A stretch of 49,780 nucleotides of DNA. Origin: an uncultured Neomegalonema sp. Lineage in GTDB: Bacteria; Pseudomonadota; Alphaproteobacteria; Rhodobacterales; Rhodobacteraceae. The stretch lies in the NCBI GenBank assembly GCA_937948985.1, contig CALFAK010000029.1, forward strand, positions 1 to 49,780. The letters run 5' to 3'. A program made the translations under genes and the position numbers. The notes under the pieces were generated by a model, which was not told where the DNA came from, searched no databases, and saw only the letters and a program-made list of their open reading frames with translations. Below are positions 41,907-49,778 of this stretch, one piece after another. The first letter of the stretch is position 1; every line of letters starts with the position of its first letter.

Positions 41907-43021
41907 GCGGGCATCTTGCGGTAGGTCAGCGGGCCGTCGGCATGGGCGTCCGCCTCGGCTTGCGCTTGGAGTTGCGCATGGAGGGGGGATTTGATGCAGA
42001 CGGGATCAGTCGCGGCGGCATCCCCGGCAATCGCCATCGCCTGACAACGGCAACCGCCGAAATCGCGGGTCTTGCGGTCGCAGGATTTGCACGGCTCCGG
42101 CATCCAATCAAAACCGCGATAGGCGTTGAAGGCGCTGGAATGGTTCCAGATGTCGGCCAGTGGCGTATCGCGTACATTCTCGAACACCAAATGCGGAATC
42201 GTGTGGGCGGCGTGGCAAGGCATGACACGGCCATCGGGAACGATGTTGAGGCCCGTGGACCCCCAGCCACCCATGCAGGGCTTTGGATAATCTGCGTGGT
42301 GGTCGGCGGGAACGTAGTCGATGACGAGGACGCCTTTCAATCGCGCGCGTGCCTCGGCCACGCGCTGTCCGCATCGCTTTGCCTGTTCGCGCGTCGGCAT
42401 AAGGGCGGCACGGTGTTTGTCGGCCCAGCCGTGGAATTGCACCGTGGCAACCTCCAGCCGCCGCGCGCCCATCGAGACGGCCATGTCGATGGTTTCGGGC
42501 AGGCGGTCGATGTTTTTCTCGTGGACGACCGCGTTGAGGGTCAGCGGCAAATCGAGGGCCGTGGTCCATTTCGCGACATCCATCTTGCGATTGTAGCCGC
42601 CTTTGTAGCCGCCGATCATATCGGCCATCGCCGCATCGACGCCTTGCAGGGAGAGCTGGACATGGTCAAGGCCGCGCTCCTTGAGACCCGCGAGGCGCTT
42701 TTCGGTCAGGCCGATGCCCGACGTGATGAGGTTGGAATAGAGATCGTGGTCGCGGCAGGCGGTGATCAGGTCTTCAAGATCGCGGCGTGACGCCGGCTCG
42801 CCGCCCGACAGGTGGAGTTGGAGAACGCCGAGTTCGGCGGCTTGACGGAAGGTGTCGATCCAGATTTCGGTCGGCAGCTCGGCTTCGCGTTGGGTGAGTT
42901 CGAGCGGATTCGAGCAATAGGGGCAGGAGAGCGGGCAGCGGTGGGTCAGCTCCGCCAACATGGCGATGGGGGGACCGTAGGTGATTTCGGCGGTTGGTTG
43001 GGGCTGCGGCGCGTCCATCAA
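41903..43021 (-). CDS. pqqE: PqqE radical-SAM enzyme of PQQ biosynthesis
   Basis: A 372-residue radical SAM/SPASM enzyme that makes the Glu-Tyr carbon-carbon bond in PqqA. The SAM cluster motif CxxxCxxC is at Cys29, Cys33 and Cys36 (RCPLSCPYCSNP). The C-terminal SPASM region has CHAAHTIPHL and the cysteine set CKSCDRKTRDFGGCRC for auxiliary clusters. Length is usual (about 370-390). It overlaps pqqD by an ATGA, matching the need for a PqqD-PqqE-PqqA complex. The downstream neighbour is an ABC importer. Confidence 0.95.
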   Translation of the reverse strand: MMDAPQPQPTAEITYGPPIAMLAELTHRCPLSCPYCSNPLELTQREAELPTEIWIDTFRQAAELGVLQLHLSGGEPASRRDLEDLITACRDHDLYSNLITSGIGLTEKRLAGLKERGLDHVQLSLQGVDAAMADMIGGYKGGYNRKMDVAKWTTALDLPLTLNAVVHEKNIDRLPETIDMAVSMGARRLEVATVQFHGWADKHRAALMPTREQAKRCGQRVAEARARLKGVLVIDYVPADHHADYPKPCMGGWGSTGLNIVPDGRVMPCHAAHTIPHLVFENVRDTPLADIWNHSSAFNAYRGFDWMPEPCKSCDRKTRDFGGCRCQAMAIAGDAAATDPVCIKSPLHAQLQAQAEADAHADGPLTYRKMPA

Positions 43022-43296
43022 TTGACCTCCATCATGCGGCGGTCGATCAGCGAGGTGAGGAATTTTTGCACATCGCCGGAGATTTGCTCGCGGGGGGCGT
43101 TATACTTGGTGCTCAGGGCATCAAGGATGTCACCAAACGTGCGCGATCCTGTCGTCTCCTCAAGGATGGCGACGCCGATTTGGTCAAGTTTAACGGCGCG
43201 TTCGGGGGCGAGTAGCACCCAATTGCCGCGTACTTTGTCATGTTTCGTGCGCACACCGCTGAGAAGACGGGGCGTGGCGGTTTCGGGGATGCTCAT
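43018..43296 (-). CDS. pqqD: PqqD peptide chaperone of PQQ biosynthesis
   Basis: A 92-residue PqqD protein, the chaperone that binds PqqA and presents it to PqqE. The family core RLLSGVRTKHDKVRGNWVLLAPERAVKLD is spread over residues 8-37, followed by LDQIGVAILEET and the winged-helix-like C-terminal part. The ATG at 43296 is preferred over one at 43338, which would add an unrelated 14-residue segment. It overlaps pqqE. A 246-base gap separates it from pqqC, with a small stem-loop (CTGCGT/ACGCAG, 43306-43327) just before the start. Confidence 0.92.
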   Translation of the reverse strand: MSIPETATPRLLSGVRTKHDKVRGNWVLLAPERAVKLDQIGVAILEETTGSRTFGDILDALSTKYNAPREQISGDVQKFLTSLIDRRMMEVN

Positions 43297-43542
43297 TTCA
43301 AAAGCCTGCGTGCGAAATTTTACGCAGCCCGAAATCAAATCCTATCGCATTCATATTTCCGATTATTACGCACACAGAAAAAGTCGTCGTTCCGCGCGCA
43401 GGGGTGGAGCCCATCATTCCACTGGCCTTTGCGTTATGATCGAAGCGGCAGCTGCTGCCAGATAATGCTGGAGAATAGATACCCCGTCTTAGCTGTGGAT
43501 GGCAATATCTTGGCTTGTTTAGATTTTTCACGATTGTTCGCA
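43297..43542. other. 246-base gap between pqqC and pqqD
   Basis: No convincing gene is present; frames across it are short or lack family features. It holds several small dyads: CTGCGT/ACGCAG (43306-43327), GGCAGC/GCTGCC (43447-43459), and a GC-rich stretch near 43389-43425 that reads like a decayed dispersed repeat (CGTTCCGCGCGCAGG). pqqC, pqqD and pqqE usually abut, so this may be the trace of an insertion or of a lost gene. Confidence 0.45.
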
Positions 43543-44328
43543 TTAGAGCAAACCTTCGTCCGGCTGCCACGCACCGGGCGGGATACGGCCCGGATCAACA
43601 TAGGCCGAGTGCAGCGCGTCAAGCTGGGACCAAAGCACATCCGTCTTGAAGGTCAGCGCGGCGGCGGCGGCGTCTTGTTTTTCGAGCGTATCCGCGTGAT
43701 CCAGCACGTAGGCGAGGCCGAAGGCGACATCTTTAGGCGCTTGGGTCAGGCGGGTGCTGAAATAGGCGAGGCTCGATTCGTTGGCGAAATCGTAGTGTTT
43801 CAGCAGCCCCTCGATCCGTTGCGAGTGGATCTTGGGCGCGAAAAGCTCGGTGAGCGAGGAGGCAACGGCGTCGAGCAGCGGCATCTCACGGACGAAGCGC
43901 ACATAAGCGTCGACGGCAAATTTCGTTCCGGCCATAATCCCGCGCTCTGAGGCGACGTAGTCGGGATCAAGCCCGACCGCTTCGGCAAGACGCAGCCAGC
44001 GTGCGATGCCGCCATCGTGTTCGTTGGTGCCGTCATGGTCCTCGATTCGCGAACGCCATGCACGCCGCAGAGCCGGATCGCTGATGCGGGACATAAATGC
44101 GGCGTCCTTCATCGGGATGCGGCTTTGATAATAGTAGCGGTTGATGACCCATGCACGCACTTGGTCAGCGGAACATTGGCCGGAGTGGAGCAAATGGTGG
44201 AAAGGGTGCTTATCATGATAGCGATTGGCACCGATCTGGCGCAATCTTGCCTCGAAACCCTCTCGCGTTTGTGGGGGTTGTGGCATCATTTGTGACAGAT
44301 TCTGCGCGCTCATCGCTCCGGTAGACAT
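43543..44328 (-). CDS. pqqC: PqqC, final oxidase of PQQ biosynthesis
   Basis: A 261-residue PqqC (pyrroloquinoline-quinone synthase), a cofactorless oxidase of the TenA-like fold that catalyses the last eight-electron oxidation and ring closure. The family core is visible as YHDKHPFHHLLHSGQ, then VRAWVINRYYYQSRIPMKDAAFMS spread over residues 60-85, and EDHDGTNEHDGGIARWL. The ATG at 44328 has a strong Shine-Dalgarno (GGGGAAG) 7 bases upstream. The frame continues upstream to 44391 but runs through the pqqA terminator. Confidence 0.95.
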   Translation of the reverse strand: MSTGAMSAQNLSQMMPQPPQTREGFEARLRQIGANRYHDKHPFHHLLHSGQCSADQVRAWVINRYYYQSRIPMKDAAFMSRISDPALRRAWRSRIEDHDGTNEHDGGIARWLRLAEAVGLDPDYVASERGIMAGTKFAVDAYVRFVREMPLLDAVASSLTELFAPKIHSQRIEGLLKHYDFANESSLAYFSTRLTQAPKDVAFGLAYVLDHADTLEKQDAAAAALTFKTDVLWSQLDALHSAYVDPGRIPPGAWQPDEGLL

Positions 44329-44361
44329 GTTCACGCTTCCCCGCAAGCCCGTTGGTTGCAT

Positions 44362-44395
44362 AAAAAAAGCGTGCTCCTGATGCAGAAGCACGCTT
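44362..44395 (-). terminator. intrinsic terminator/attenuator between pqqA and pqqC
   Basis: On the leftward strand AAGCGTGCT and AGCACGCTT form a perfect 9-base-pair stem with an 11-base loop, followed at once by seven T residues. It sits 24 bases after the pqqA stop and 34 bases before the pqqC start. It probably ends most transcripts after pqqA and lets a fraction read on, giving excess precursor peptide over enzymes. Confidence 0.8.
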
Positions 44396-44418
44396 GAAAA
44401 CTGTTTCCCTACAGGGAC

Positions 44419-44511
44419 TTAGAACAGTGTTTCTTCGCCCTCAGCCGGGAAGTACATGTTGATTTCCATGCCGCAGGTCACTTCTTCGATTTTCGGTGCA
44501 GTCCAAGCCAT
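44419..44511 (-). CDS. pqqA: PqqA precursor peptide of PQQ
   Basis: A 30-residue peptide, too short for most gene callers. The sequence MAWTAPKIEEVTCGMEINMY begins it, and it ends FPAEGEETLF. Glu16 and Tyr20, three residues apart, are the positions joined by PqqE to become PQQ. A strong Shine-Dalgarno (GGGAGG) lies just upstream, and a good sigma70-like promoter is 40-65 bases before the start. It is the first gene of the leftward operon and is followed by an intrinsic terminator. Confidence 0.96.
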   Translation of the reverse strand: MAWTAPKIEEVTCGMEINMYFPAEGEETLF

Positions 44512-44547
44512 GATGGCCTCCCTAAAATTTCTTATTCGACAAGTACA

Positions 44548-44576
44548 ACGCTATGACCCAGCGTCGCTTCTGTCAA
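44548..44576 (-). promoter_or_regulatory. candidate sigma70 promoter of pqqA
   Basis: On the leftward strand TTGACA (44576-44571) and TAGCGT (44553-44548) are separated by 17 bases. The predicted start of transcription lies about 30 bases before the pqqA ATG. The -35 is a perfect consensus match, the -10 is weak. Confidence 0.55.
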
Positions 44577-44641
44577 TTTTGATTTGCTAAGAGCTTTTTA
44601 TGATCCATTTGAAGATGAATTCGGATGGGAGGTCTTACGCG

Positions 44642-45190
44642 ATGGTAATGCGGATTTTTGCCGTGGTATTTGTATTTACTTTGTTCCAGAATGTCGCTGC
44701 GAAGGCGGCTAATGAGCCATTTAAAGGATACGATATTGAATGCGGTTATCCGATTGTTGTGGAACGCACAAACCGATTATCTCAGGCCCATCAGGATCAG
44801 AACGGTAATTTCGTCATTATACTTGACCCTTCCTTGTCAGAGCCGCGACAGGCCTTTCATCGCCGCTTTTTAATCGCTCACGAATGCGCCCATCATCGCA
44901 TGAAACACACCACACGACATGGCTTGGTGAAACGGTTTACGGCACAACATGGTGTGCGGGACCAGGAAATGAGTGCGGATTGTTGGGCGGCGGAGATGCT
45001 GACACAAGCGGGAATGTTGCCTCAGGTTATTGATATTGCAGATCAATTTTGGCGACGCGGATTTGTCTCGCCTGGGGGCGGCTATCCTTCGGGCATTCAA
45101 CGCTCGAACATGATCCGCCATTGTGCGCGGTTGGCGGTGGCAAAAATGCGGTTGAAAATGGCGCGTTTGGGGCATCCGGCGGAACGGTGA
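44642..45190 (+). CDS. secreted HExxH zinc-metallopeptidase-like protein
   Basis: A 182-residue protein of no family I can name. A signal peptide (about residues 1-22, ending AAKA) is followed by a mature domain with HECAHH (His80, Glu81, His84), an HExxH zinc motif, and a second motif EMSADCWAAEML about 25 residues later, whose Glu109 or Asp113 could be the third ligand as in gluzincins and M48-like enzymes. The ATG at 44642 has GGGAGG 9 bases upstream; an earlier frame start at 44600 lacks a ribosome site. It is divergent from pqqA and followed by tspO. Substrate unknown. Confidence 0.75.
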   Translation: MVMRIFAVVFVFTLFQNVAAKAANEPFKGYDIECGYPIVVERTNRLSQAHQDQNGNFVIILDPSLSEPRQAFHRRFLIAHECAHHRMKHTTRHGLVKRFTAQHGVRDQEMSADCWAAEMLTQAGMLPQVIDIADQFWRRGFVSPGGGYPSGIQRSNMIRHCARLAVAKMRLKMARLGHPAER

Positions 45191-45251
45191 TCCGTGTACG
45201 GTGAGCATTCTGCGATTGACGAAAACGGATTATCGCCCCAAATCGAGCCTT

Positions 45252-45725
45252 ATGACAGATTATATCTCACTTTTGCCATTCATCGGGGCGATCTTTTTGA
45301 CCGCGCTTTCAGGGGCGAAATATTCGCCGGGTCCGTGGTATGAAAAGCTTAACAAGCCAAGCTGGCAGCCGCCCAATTGGCTGTTCCCGATCGCATGGTC
45401 GATCCTGTATGTTATGATTGCGATTTCGGGATGGCTGATCTGGAAAGAATTAGGGGCGGTGACATTGCCGTTGATCGTTTACGGCATTCAACTTGTATTG
45501 AATTTCATGTGGTCATGGCTGTTTTTCGGCAAGAAACGCATGGATTTAGCGTTGTTTGAGGTCGGGTTATTGTGGCTGTCCATCGTTGCCTTGGTTGTTT
45601 TATTCTATCCGATCAATGCGACGGCGGCGTGCTTGCTCTTACCTTATCTCGCGTGGGTGAGTTTTGCGGCATTTCTTAATTTCACAATGTTGCGCCTGAA
45701 CCCGATGTGGGGGCGCAATGTTTGA
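45252..45725 (+). CDS. tspO: TspO/MBR-family protein
   Basis: A 157-residue five-helix membrane protein of the tryptophan-rich sensory protein family, which binds porphyrins and related ligands. The family signature GPWYEKLNKPSWQPPNWLF is near residues 27-46, the next helices have WSILYVMIAISGWLIW, and LNFMWSWLFFGKKR is typical of helix 3-4. The ATG at 45252 gives the usual family length. A GTG 51 bases upstream would add a polar N-terminus with no family support. In Rhodobacter TspO influences photosynthesis-gene regulation. No photosynthesis gene is in this window. Confidence 0.92.
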   Translation: MTDYISLLPFIGAIFLTALSGAKYSPGPWYEKLNKPSWQPPNWLFPIAWSILYVMIAISGWLIWKELGAVTLPLIVYGIQLVLNFMWSWLFFGKKRMDLALFEVGLLWLSIVALVVLFYPINATAACLLLPYLAWVSFAAFLNFTMLRLNPMWGRNV

Positions 45726-46131
45726 AGATACGCGGCATACCGCGCTGGGGCTTGGGTATGCGGGGTTGGTCCCTTTTATAGGATTGGCAATTCTGAGCAT
45801 TCTTGTAAGCGCGGACGAAGCCTATCGCGTGGAGTTTTTCTTGCTGACTTATGCGGCCATTATCCTCTCCTTTCTCGGTGGTGTCGTTTGGGGCAGGGTT
45901 ATGCGTAAGCCGAACGCGGGGATTGCGCTTGTTATTTCCAATGCGGCAGCGCTGGTTGGGTGGATCGCAGTACTGGTTGGGGAGGCGACAGGATTGGTTT
46001 TGTCCGCGTTCGGTTTCGCATTGATATTGCTTTACGATTTGCGTAGTGACCTGCCGGATTGGTTCAGGCGGTTACGGGTGCATCTGAGCATAGGTGCGAT
46101 CGGCTCGACCTTATTTGCGGCATTACTGTAA
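45718..46131 (+). CDS. DUF3429 membrane protein
   Basis: A 137-residue protein with four hydrophobic helices. The motif TYAAIILSFLGGVVWGRVM (about residues 44-62) is the DUF3429 signature. Function is unknown. It overlaps the tspO end by 8 bases and is probably co-transcribed with it. The 6S RNA gene follows about 33 bases after its stop. Confidence 0.85.
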   Translation: MFEDTRHTALGLGYAGLVPFIGLAILSILVSADEAYRVEFFLLTYAAIILSFLGGVVWGRVMRKPNAGIALVISNAAALVGWIAVLVGEATGLVLSAFGFALILLYDLRSDLPDWFRRLRVHLSIGAIGSTLFAALL

Positions 46132-46164
46132 TGTGCTGGCAATCGGGCAGGGCAGGGCTTATAT

Positions 46165-46319
46165 CAGACGGCGGCGGGGCTGTGCAGTTTGTCAGGAGCA
46201 AGAACCCACCAGCCATAAATCTCTCTGCGGGAACTGTCTCTGCTCTGGACCGTGGTCCTAAGTATATGGTGCCCACCTGGTTATCCAGGCTAGCGGGGAT
46301 CTTATCCCTCCAACGGCTG
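46165..46319 (+). ncRNA. ssrS: 6S RNA
   Basis: About 155 bases upstream of the 5-formyltetrahydrofolate cyclo-ligase gene, the conserved place of 6S RNA in proteobacteria. The ends pair (46165-46178 with 46306-46319, ten of fourteen positions). Inside, CCATA and TATGG frame the upper stem, and the 3' side of the bubble has the small hairpin ACCTGG-TTAT-CCAGG seen in alphaproteobacterial 6S RNAs. A TTATAT at 46159-46164 could be the -10 element. 6S RNA imitates an open promoter and holds sigma70 RNA polymerase in stationary phase. Ends are approximate. Confidence 0.85.
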
Positions 46320-46336
46320 TAATGGTTCCGCCACTG

Positions 46337-46909
46337 ATGACTGACCTGATTGAGATTAAAAAGACCGCCCGTTCAGAGGCAAAAGCGCGGCGGAAAGTGG
46401 CCAAAGCCGCACACCCCGATGCTGCGGACTCCGCGATGCGGCATTTTCTGGAGAATGTCGAAATCACGCCCGGTGCCGTTGTGTCCGCTTATCGCCCGAT
46501 TTTCAGCGAGTTGGATGTCTCACCGCTGATGCTCGCGCTACATGAACGGGGCGTCAAGCTGTGCGTTCCGGTGATTGATGGTGCGGATATGCCGTTGAGT
46601 TTTCGGGTCTGGACGCCCGAAAGTACGATGATCGTTGGGGCGTTCGGGGCTGAGATACCGGAGGAAGCGGCTGAGACAGTTCCGAATTTGTTGATCGCGC
46701 CGATGCTGTCATTTGATCGGCGGATTTATCGCCTCGGCTATGGCGGCGGCTTCTATGACCGAACACTCGAAAAGCTGCGTGCGGCGGGCGGGGCGACGGC
46801 GATTGGCTACGCGTATGCGGCGCAGGAAGTCGCGGAAGTGCCGATTGAGCCAACCGATCAACGACTGGACGGTGTGGTGACGGAGGCGGGGATTATTCGC
46901 GTTTCGTAA
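46337..46909 (+). CDS. fau: 5-formyltetrahydrofolate cyclo-ligase
   Basis: A 190-residue enzyme that converts 5-formyltetrahydrofolate to 5,10-methenyltetrahydrofolate with ATP. The ATP-binding motif is LIAPMLSFDRRIYRLGYGGG followed by FYDR, and Arg/Lys-rich helices at the N-terminus are typical. It follows the 6S RNA closely, as in E. coli (ssrS-ygfA), where both come from one transcript. I chose the ATG at 46337. Another at 46322 is 2 bases after the predicted end of 6S RNA. Neither has a clear Shine-Dalgarno. Confidence 0.92.
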   Translation: MTDLIEIKKTARSEAKARRKVAKAAHPDAADSAMRHFLENVEITPGAVVSAYRPIFSELDVSPLMLALHERGVKLCVPVIDGADMPLSFRVWTPESTMIVGAFGAEIPEEAAETVPNLLIAPMLSFDRRIYRLGYGGGFYDRTLEKLRAAGGATAIGYAYAAQEVAEVPIEPTDQRLDGVVTEAGIIRVS

Positions 46910-46966
46910 TGAACGTTACAGTTATGTCGAGCAATTTCGTCATCCCCGCGAAGGAGCGCAATACCC

Positions 46967-47533
46967 CTAAATCACTGTGTTAAAGGCTGTTGGATTATTT
47001 GCCGCTGCAGCGTTCAGCTTCTCAATAAATTGCGCAATGTTCGCTTTGGCTGACCCCTCATTTGCCAAACGCAAACGCTCAGCCCCCAGCAAAGCATCAC
47101 CAAATGCTGCTGTGTAAGGCGTGGTTATCGTTTCACTAAAAACCGTCTGGCCCGCCGTATTGGTCACTTTGTAGGCGACAGTTGTCGTCACCGTCATACT
47201 CACACCCAGCAAAGGCTGATCCACCGCCTGCATGATTGCATCCACAGCCAAAGGCGCATTATCGCCACCAAGCATCGTGTTCAATTTAAGCGACTGCTCC
47301 AGCGCGCTCCGAAAGGCTTCTGTGGAAATCTGCGAGGTAAGCAAAGCACTCGTCTCGGTCCCGCCTGAGACCGAAGCTACCCGCACAGTTTCCGACAACG
47401 GGCTGCCGGGCTGCACAAGGCGTGCGGTATCGAGCGGGGCGACCATTGCCGAGGTTCGCGCTCCCTGAGCACAACCTGACAGAAATCCCACTGCGATGAG
47501 AACGCTGAAACCGCGAAGAATATTTTGCAACAT
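46967..47533 (-). CDS. putative lipoprotein
   Basis: A 188-residue protein with a lipoprotein signal peptide: the lipobox LSGC ends at Cys21. The mature part is rich in Ala, Thr and Val, with QSLKLNTMLGGDNAPLAVDAI and alternating strands (MTVTTTVAYKVTN), like a small beta-sandwich envelope lipoprotein. I do not recognise the family. The ATG at 47533 has GAGG 7 bases upstream, which fits better than one at 47563. It is divergent from another small lipoprotein gene. Confidence 0.7.
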   Translation of the reverse strand: MLQNILRGFSVLIAVGFLSGCAQGARTSAMVAPLDTARLVQPGSPLSETVRVASVSGGTETSALLTSQISTEAFRSALEQSLKLNTMLGGDNAPLAVDAIMQAVDQPLLGVSMTVTTTVAYKVTNTAGQTVFSETITTPYTAAFGDALLGAERLRLANEGSAKANIAQFIEKLNAAAANNPTAFNTVI

Positions 47534-47545
47534 GTGTAGCCTCGT

Positions 47546-47575
47546 TTGATTGTAATTCAGCACACGGTATACAAT
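47546..47575 (+). promoter_or_regulatory. candidate promoter of small lipoprotein gene
   Basis: TTGATT (47546-47551) and TACAAT (47570-47575) with an 18-base spacer read toward the lipoprotein gene at 47616. ATTGTA and TACAAT also form a small dyad, so a divergent promoter could share the site. Confidence 0.35.
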
Positions 47576-47615
47576 ACAAACGAAAGTTCAAATATTTAAC
47601 GGAGCTTGCCTGCCA

Positions 47616-47942
47616 ATGCGTGTGTTTCCTGTGGTTTTATTCATCTCGTTAATTTCCGGATGCGGCGGGCGTGTCGCCGATCCCGTCCCGGTGACAAAAT
47701 CTAATGACGACAAGCTGACTTGCGCGCATATCAAGGCCGAGAAAGAAGTGAATCAGGCGCGTGTTCTGGACTTGGCTCAAGAGTCAGAATTCAGTGAGAC
47801 AAATAACATCGGCCTGCTGCTTGTCTCGCCACTTTTCCTTGATCTGTCAGACGGTATCCAATCCGAGATACGCGCCCTCAGCGACCGCAATATCCAGCTT
47901 GAAGTATTGGCCAATGGTAAGGGGTGCCCTCAATCAGGCTGA
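47616..47942 (+). CDS. small putative lipoprotein
   Basis: A 108-residue protein with a lipoprotein signal: lipobox LISGC with Cys16. The mature region is polar, with one likely helix (KAEKEVNQARVLDLAQESEF) and two further Cys (TCAHIK and GKGCPQ) that might pair. Not assigned to any family. The stop is 5 bases from the end of the convergent argG gene. Confidence 0.65.
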   Translation: MRVFPVVLFISLISGCGGRVADPVPVTKSNDDKLTCAHIKAEKEVNQARVLDLAQESEFSETNNIGLLLVSPLFLDLSDGIQSEIRALSDRNIQLEVLANGKGCPQSG

Positions 47943-47947
47943 GGCCT

Positions 47948-49228
47948 TCAATCAAACCGCGTCAGGTTCCCGTCCGGCACTTCCTCGCGCCCCTTGCCAA
48001 TCCGGCGATCCCGCATGGCCAGCAAACGCAGGCGCAGCGCGTTGATTTTGATAAAGCCCGCCGCATCCTTCTGATCATACGCGCCCTGATCGTCCTCAAA
48101 CGTCACGTGCTGTTCAGAGTACAGACTGTCATCGGACCAGCGACCCACCACGTCGGCGCTGCCTTTATACAGCTTCAGCCGCACAGTGCCGTTGACCCGC
48201 TCCTGAGACTTATCGATGGCCGCTTGCAGCATCTCGCGCTCAGGGCTGTACCAATAGCCGTTATAGATCAACTCAGCGTATTGAGGCATCAGCTGGTCTT
48301 TCAAGTGCGCCGCACCCCTGTCGAGCGTCAACTGCTCAATCCCCCGATGCGCCGCCAGGAGGGCTGTGCCGCCCGGCGTCTCATAAATCCCGCGCGACTT
48401 CATCCCGACATAGCGCCCCTCGACCAGATCGAGCCGCCCGATGCCATGCTTGCCGCCGTATTCGTTCAGCTTGGTCAGTATCGTCGCCGGCGACATCGCT
48501 TCGCCATTGATCGCAACCGCATCGCCCTTATCAAAGCTGACTTCAATATATTCCGGCGTATCGGGCGCGTCTTCGGGGGCCACGGTGCGCTGATAAACAT
48601 AATCAGGCGCTTCATCCGCCGGATCTTCAAGCACCTTGCCTTCGGAGGAGGTGTGGAGCAGATTCGCATCGACAGAGAACGGCGCTTCGCCGCGCTTGTC
48701 TTTCGGCACGGGCACTTGATGCTGCTCCGCCCATTCGATCAGCTTTGTGCGCGAGGTCAAATCCCAATCCCGCCACGGTGCAATCACCTTGATATCCGGG
48801 TTCAGCGCATAGGCAGCCAGCTCAAAGCGCACCTGATCATTACCCTTGCCCGTCGCCCCGTGCGCAATCGCATCCGCGCCCGTCTCCGCAGCAATCTCTA
48901 CCAACCGCTTAGAGATCAAAGGCCGCGCAATCGACGTCCCCAGCAGGTACAACCCCTCGTACACCGCATTCGCCCGGAACATCGGAAAGACGAAATCGCG
49001 CACGAATTCCTCACGGATATCCTCGATAAAAATATTCTCATCCGCCAGCCCCATCAGCTTGGCCTTGTCCCGTGCGGGGGTCAGCTCTTCACCCTGACCC
49101 AGATCAGCGGTAAAGGTCACGACTTCACAGCTGTATTCTTTTTGCAGCCATTTCAGTATGATCGACGTATCAAGACCGCCGGAATAGGCGAGGACAACTT
49201 TTTTTGGTGTGGATTTGGGCGTGGACAT
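47948..49228 (-). CDS. argG: argininosuccinate synthase
   Basis: A 426-residue enzyme joining citrulline and aspartate with ATP in arginine synthesis. The ATP pyrophosphatase loop AYSGGLDTS is at residues 14-22. Other conserved parts are [34 protein letters not shown] and [17 protein letters not shown]. The protein is slightly longer than E. coli-type family members of the short form (about 400-410) owing to its C-terminus. It stands alone, with a Shine-Dalgarno GGAG near the ATG. Confidence 0.95.
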   Translation of the reverse strand: MSTPKSTPKKVVLAYSGGLDTSIILKWLQKEYSCEVVTFTADLGQGEELTPARDKAKLMGLADENIFIEDIREEFVRDFVFPMFRANAVYEGLYLLGTSIARPLISKRLVEIAAETGADAIAHGATGKGNDQVRFELAAYALNPDIKVIAPWRDWDLTSRTKLIEWAEQHQVPVPKDKRGEAPFSVDANLLHTSSEGKVLEDPADEAPDYVYQRTVAPEDAPDTPEYIEVSFDKGDAVAINGEAMSPATILTKLNEYGGKHGIGRLDLVEGRYVGMKSRGIYETPGGTALLAAHRGIEQLTLDRGAAHLKDQLMPQYAELIYNGYWYSPEREMLQAAIDKSQERVNGTVRLKLYKGSADVVGRWSDDSLYSEQHVTFEDDQGAYDQKDAAGFIKINALRLRLLAMRDRRIGKGREEVPDGNLTRFD

Positions 49229-49385
49229 CGGGCGCTCCGCTTTGACGGGGGATAGTTAATGCGCGATAAGCCAAGTATGCCGTCCTCCGTCAACCGATTT
49301 TCGCATAACCCGCACTGTGACCCCTTGCACAGCGACCGCAGACGCGCGATAAGACGCGCAATGAGATCCACAGCATTGGTGTGCC

Positions 49386-49691
49386 ATGACCGCGCGTATC
49401 TTTCAGCCCTCAAAAAGCTCCATGACATCCGGCATGGCAAAAGCCAGCGGCTGGAAGCTGGAACTCAGCGCCGACGCACCGCGTCCGGTTGATCCGCTGA
49501 TGGGTTGGGTCGGCTCGAATGACACATCGTCTCAGGTTTCGCTGACTTTCCCGACCAAAGAGGCTGCGCTGGACTATGCCACCAAGCATGGCTATGCGGT
49601 GCAAGTGGAAGAGCCGCGAAAACGCAAGCACCGCCCGCGCGGCTACGGTGACAACTTCGCCTTCAACCGTCGCGTCCCCTGGTCTCACTAA
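49386..49691 (+). CDS. NDUFS4-like ETC complex I accessory subunit
   Basis: A 101-residue protein of the ETC_C1_NDUFS4 family, an accessory part of NADH:ubiquinone oxidoreductase (18-kDa subunit in mitochondria). The family core is GWKLELSADAPRPVDPLMGW, then TFPTKEAALDYATKHGYAV, and the basic end RKHRPRGYGDNFAFNRRVPW. It is encoded away from the nuo operon, as usual in alphaproteobacteria. Its stop is 11 bases before the tRNA-Arg gene. Confidence 0.92.
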   Translation: MTARIFQPSKSSMTSGMAKASGWKLELSADAPRPVDPLMGWVGSNDTSSQVSLTFPTKEAALDYATKHGYAVQVEEPRKRKHRPRGYGDNFAFNRRVPWSH

Positions 49692-49701
49692 CTCTCCCAA
49701 C

Positions 49702-49778
49702 GGTCCCGTAGCTCAACTGGATAGAGCAACTGACTTCTAATCAGTAGGTTCCAGGTTCGAATCCTGGCGGGATCGCCA
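49702..49778 (+). tRNA. tRNA-Arg (anticodon UCU)
   Basis: A full cloverleaf: acceptor GGTCCCG with CGGGATC (one G-U pair), D arm GCTC/GAGC, anticodon stem ACTGA/TCAGT with loop CTTCTAA giving anticodon TCT, T arm CCAGG/CCTGG with loop TTCGAAT, discriminator G and an encoded CCA. It reads the AGA and AGG codons, which are rare in GC-rich alphaproteobacteria. Confidence 0.97.

Noticed and set aside
43298-43570. 90-codon leftward frame in the pqqC-pqqD gap
   Set aside because: No family features, overlaps the pqqC end in another frame, and crosses the palindromic, repeat-like stretch.
46932-46966. CGTCATCCCCGCGAAGGAG-like stretch after fau
   Set aside because: It resembles a half of a common dispersed intergenic palindrome, but only one arm is present, so I do not list it as a repeat.
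47924-49255. 443-codon rightward frame antisense to argG
   Set aside because: Arg- and His-rich translation without motifs, a mirror of the strongly conserved argG frame.
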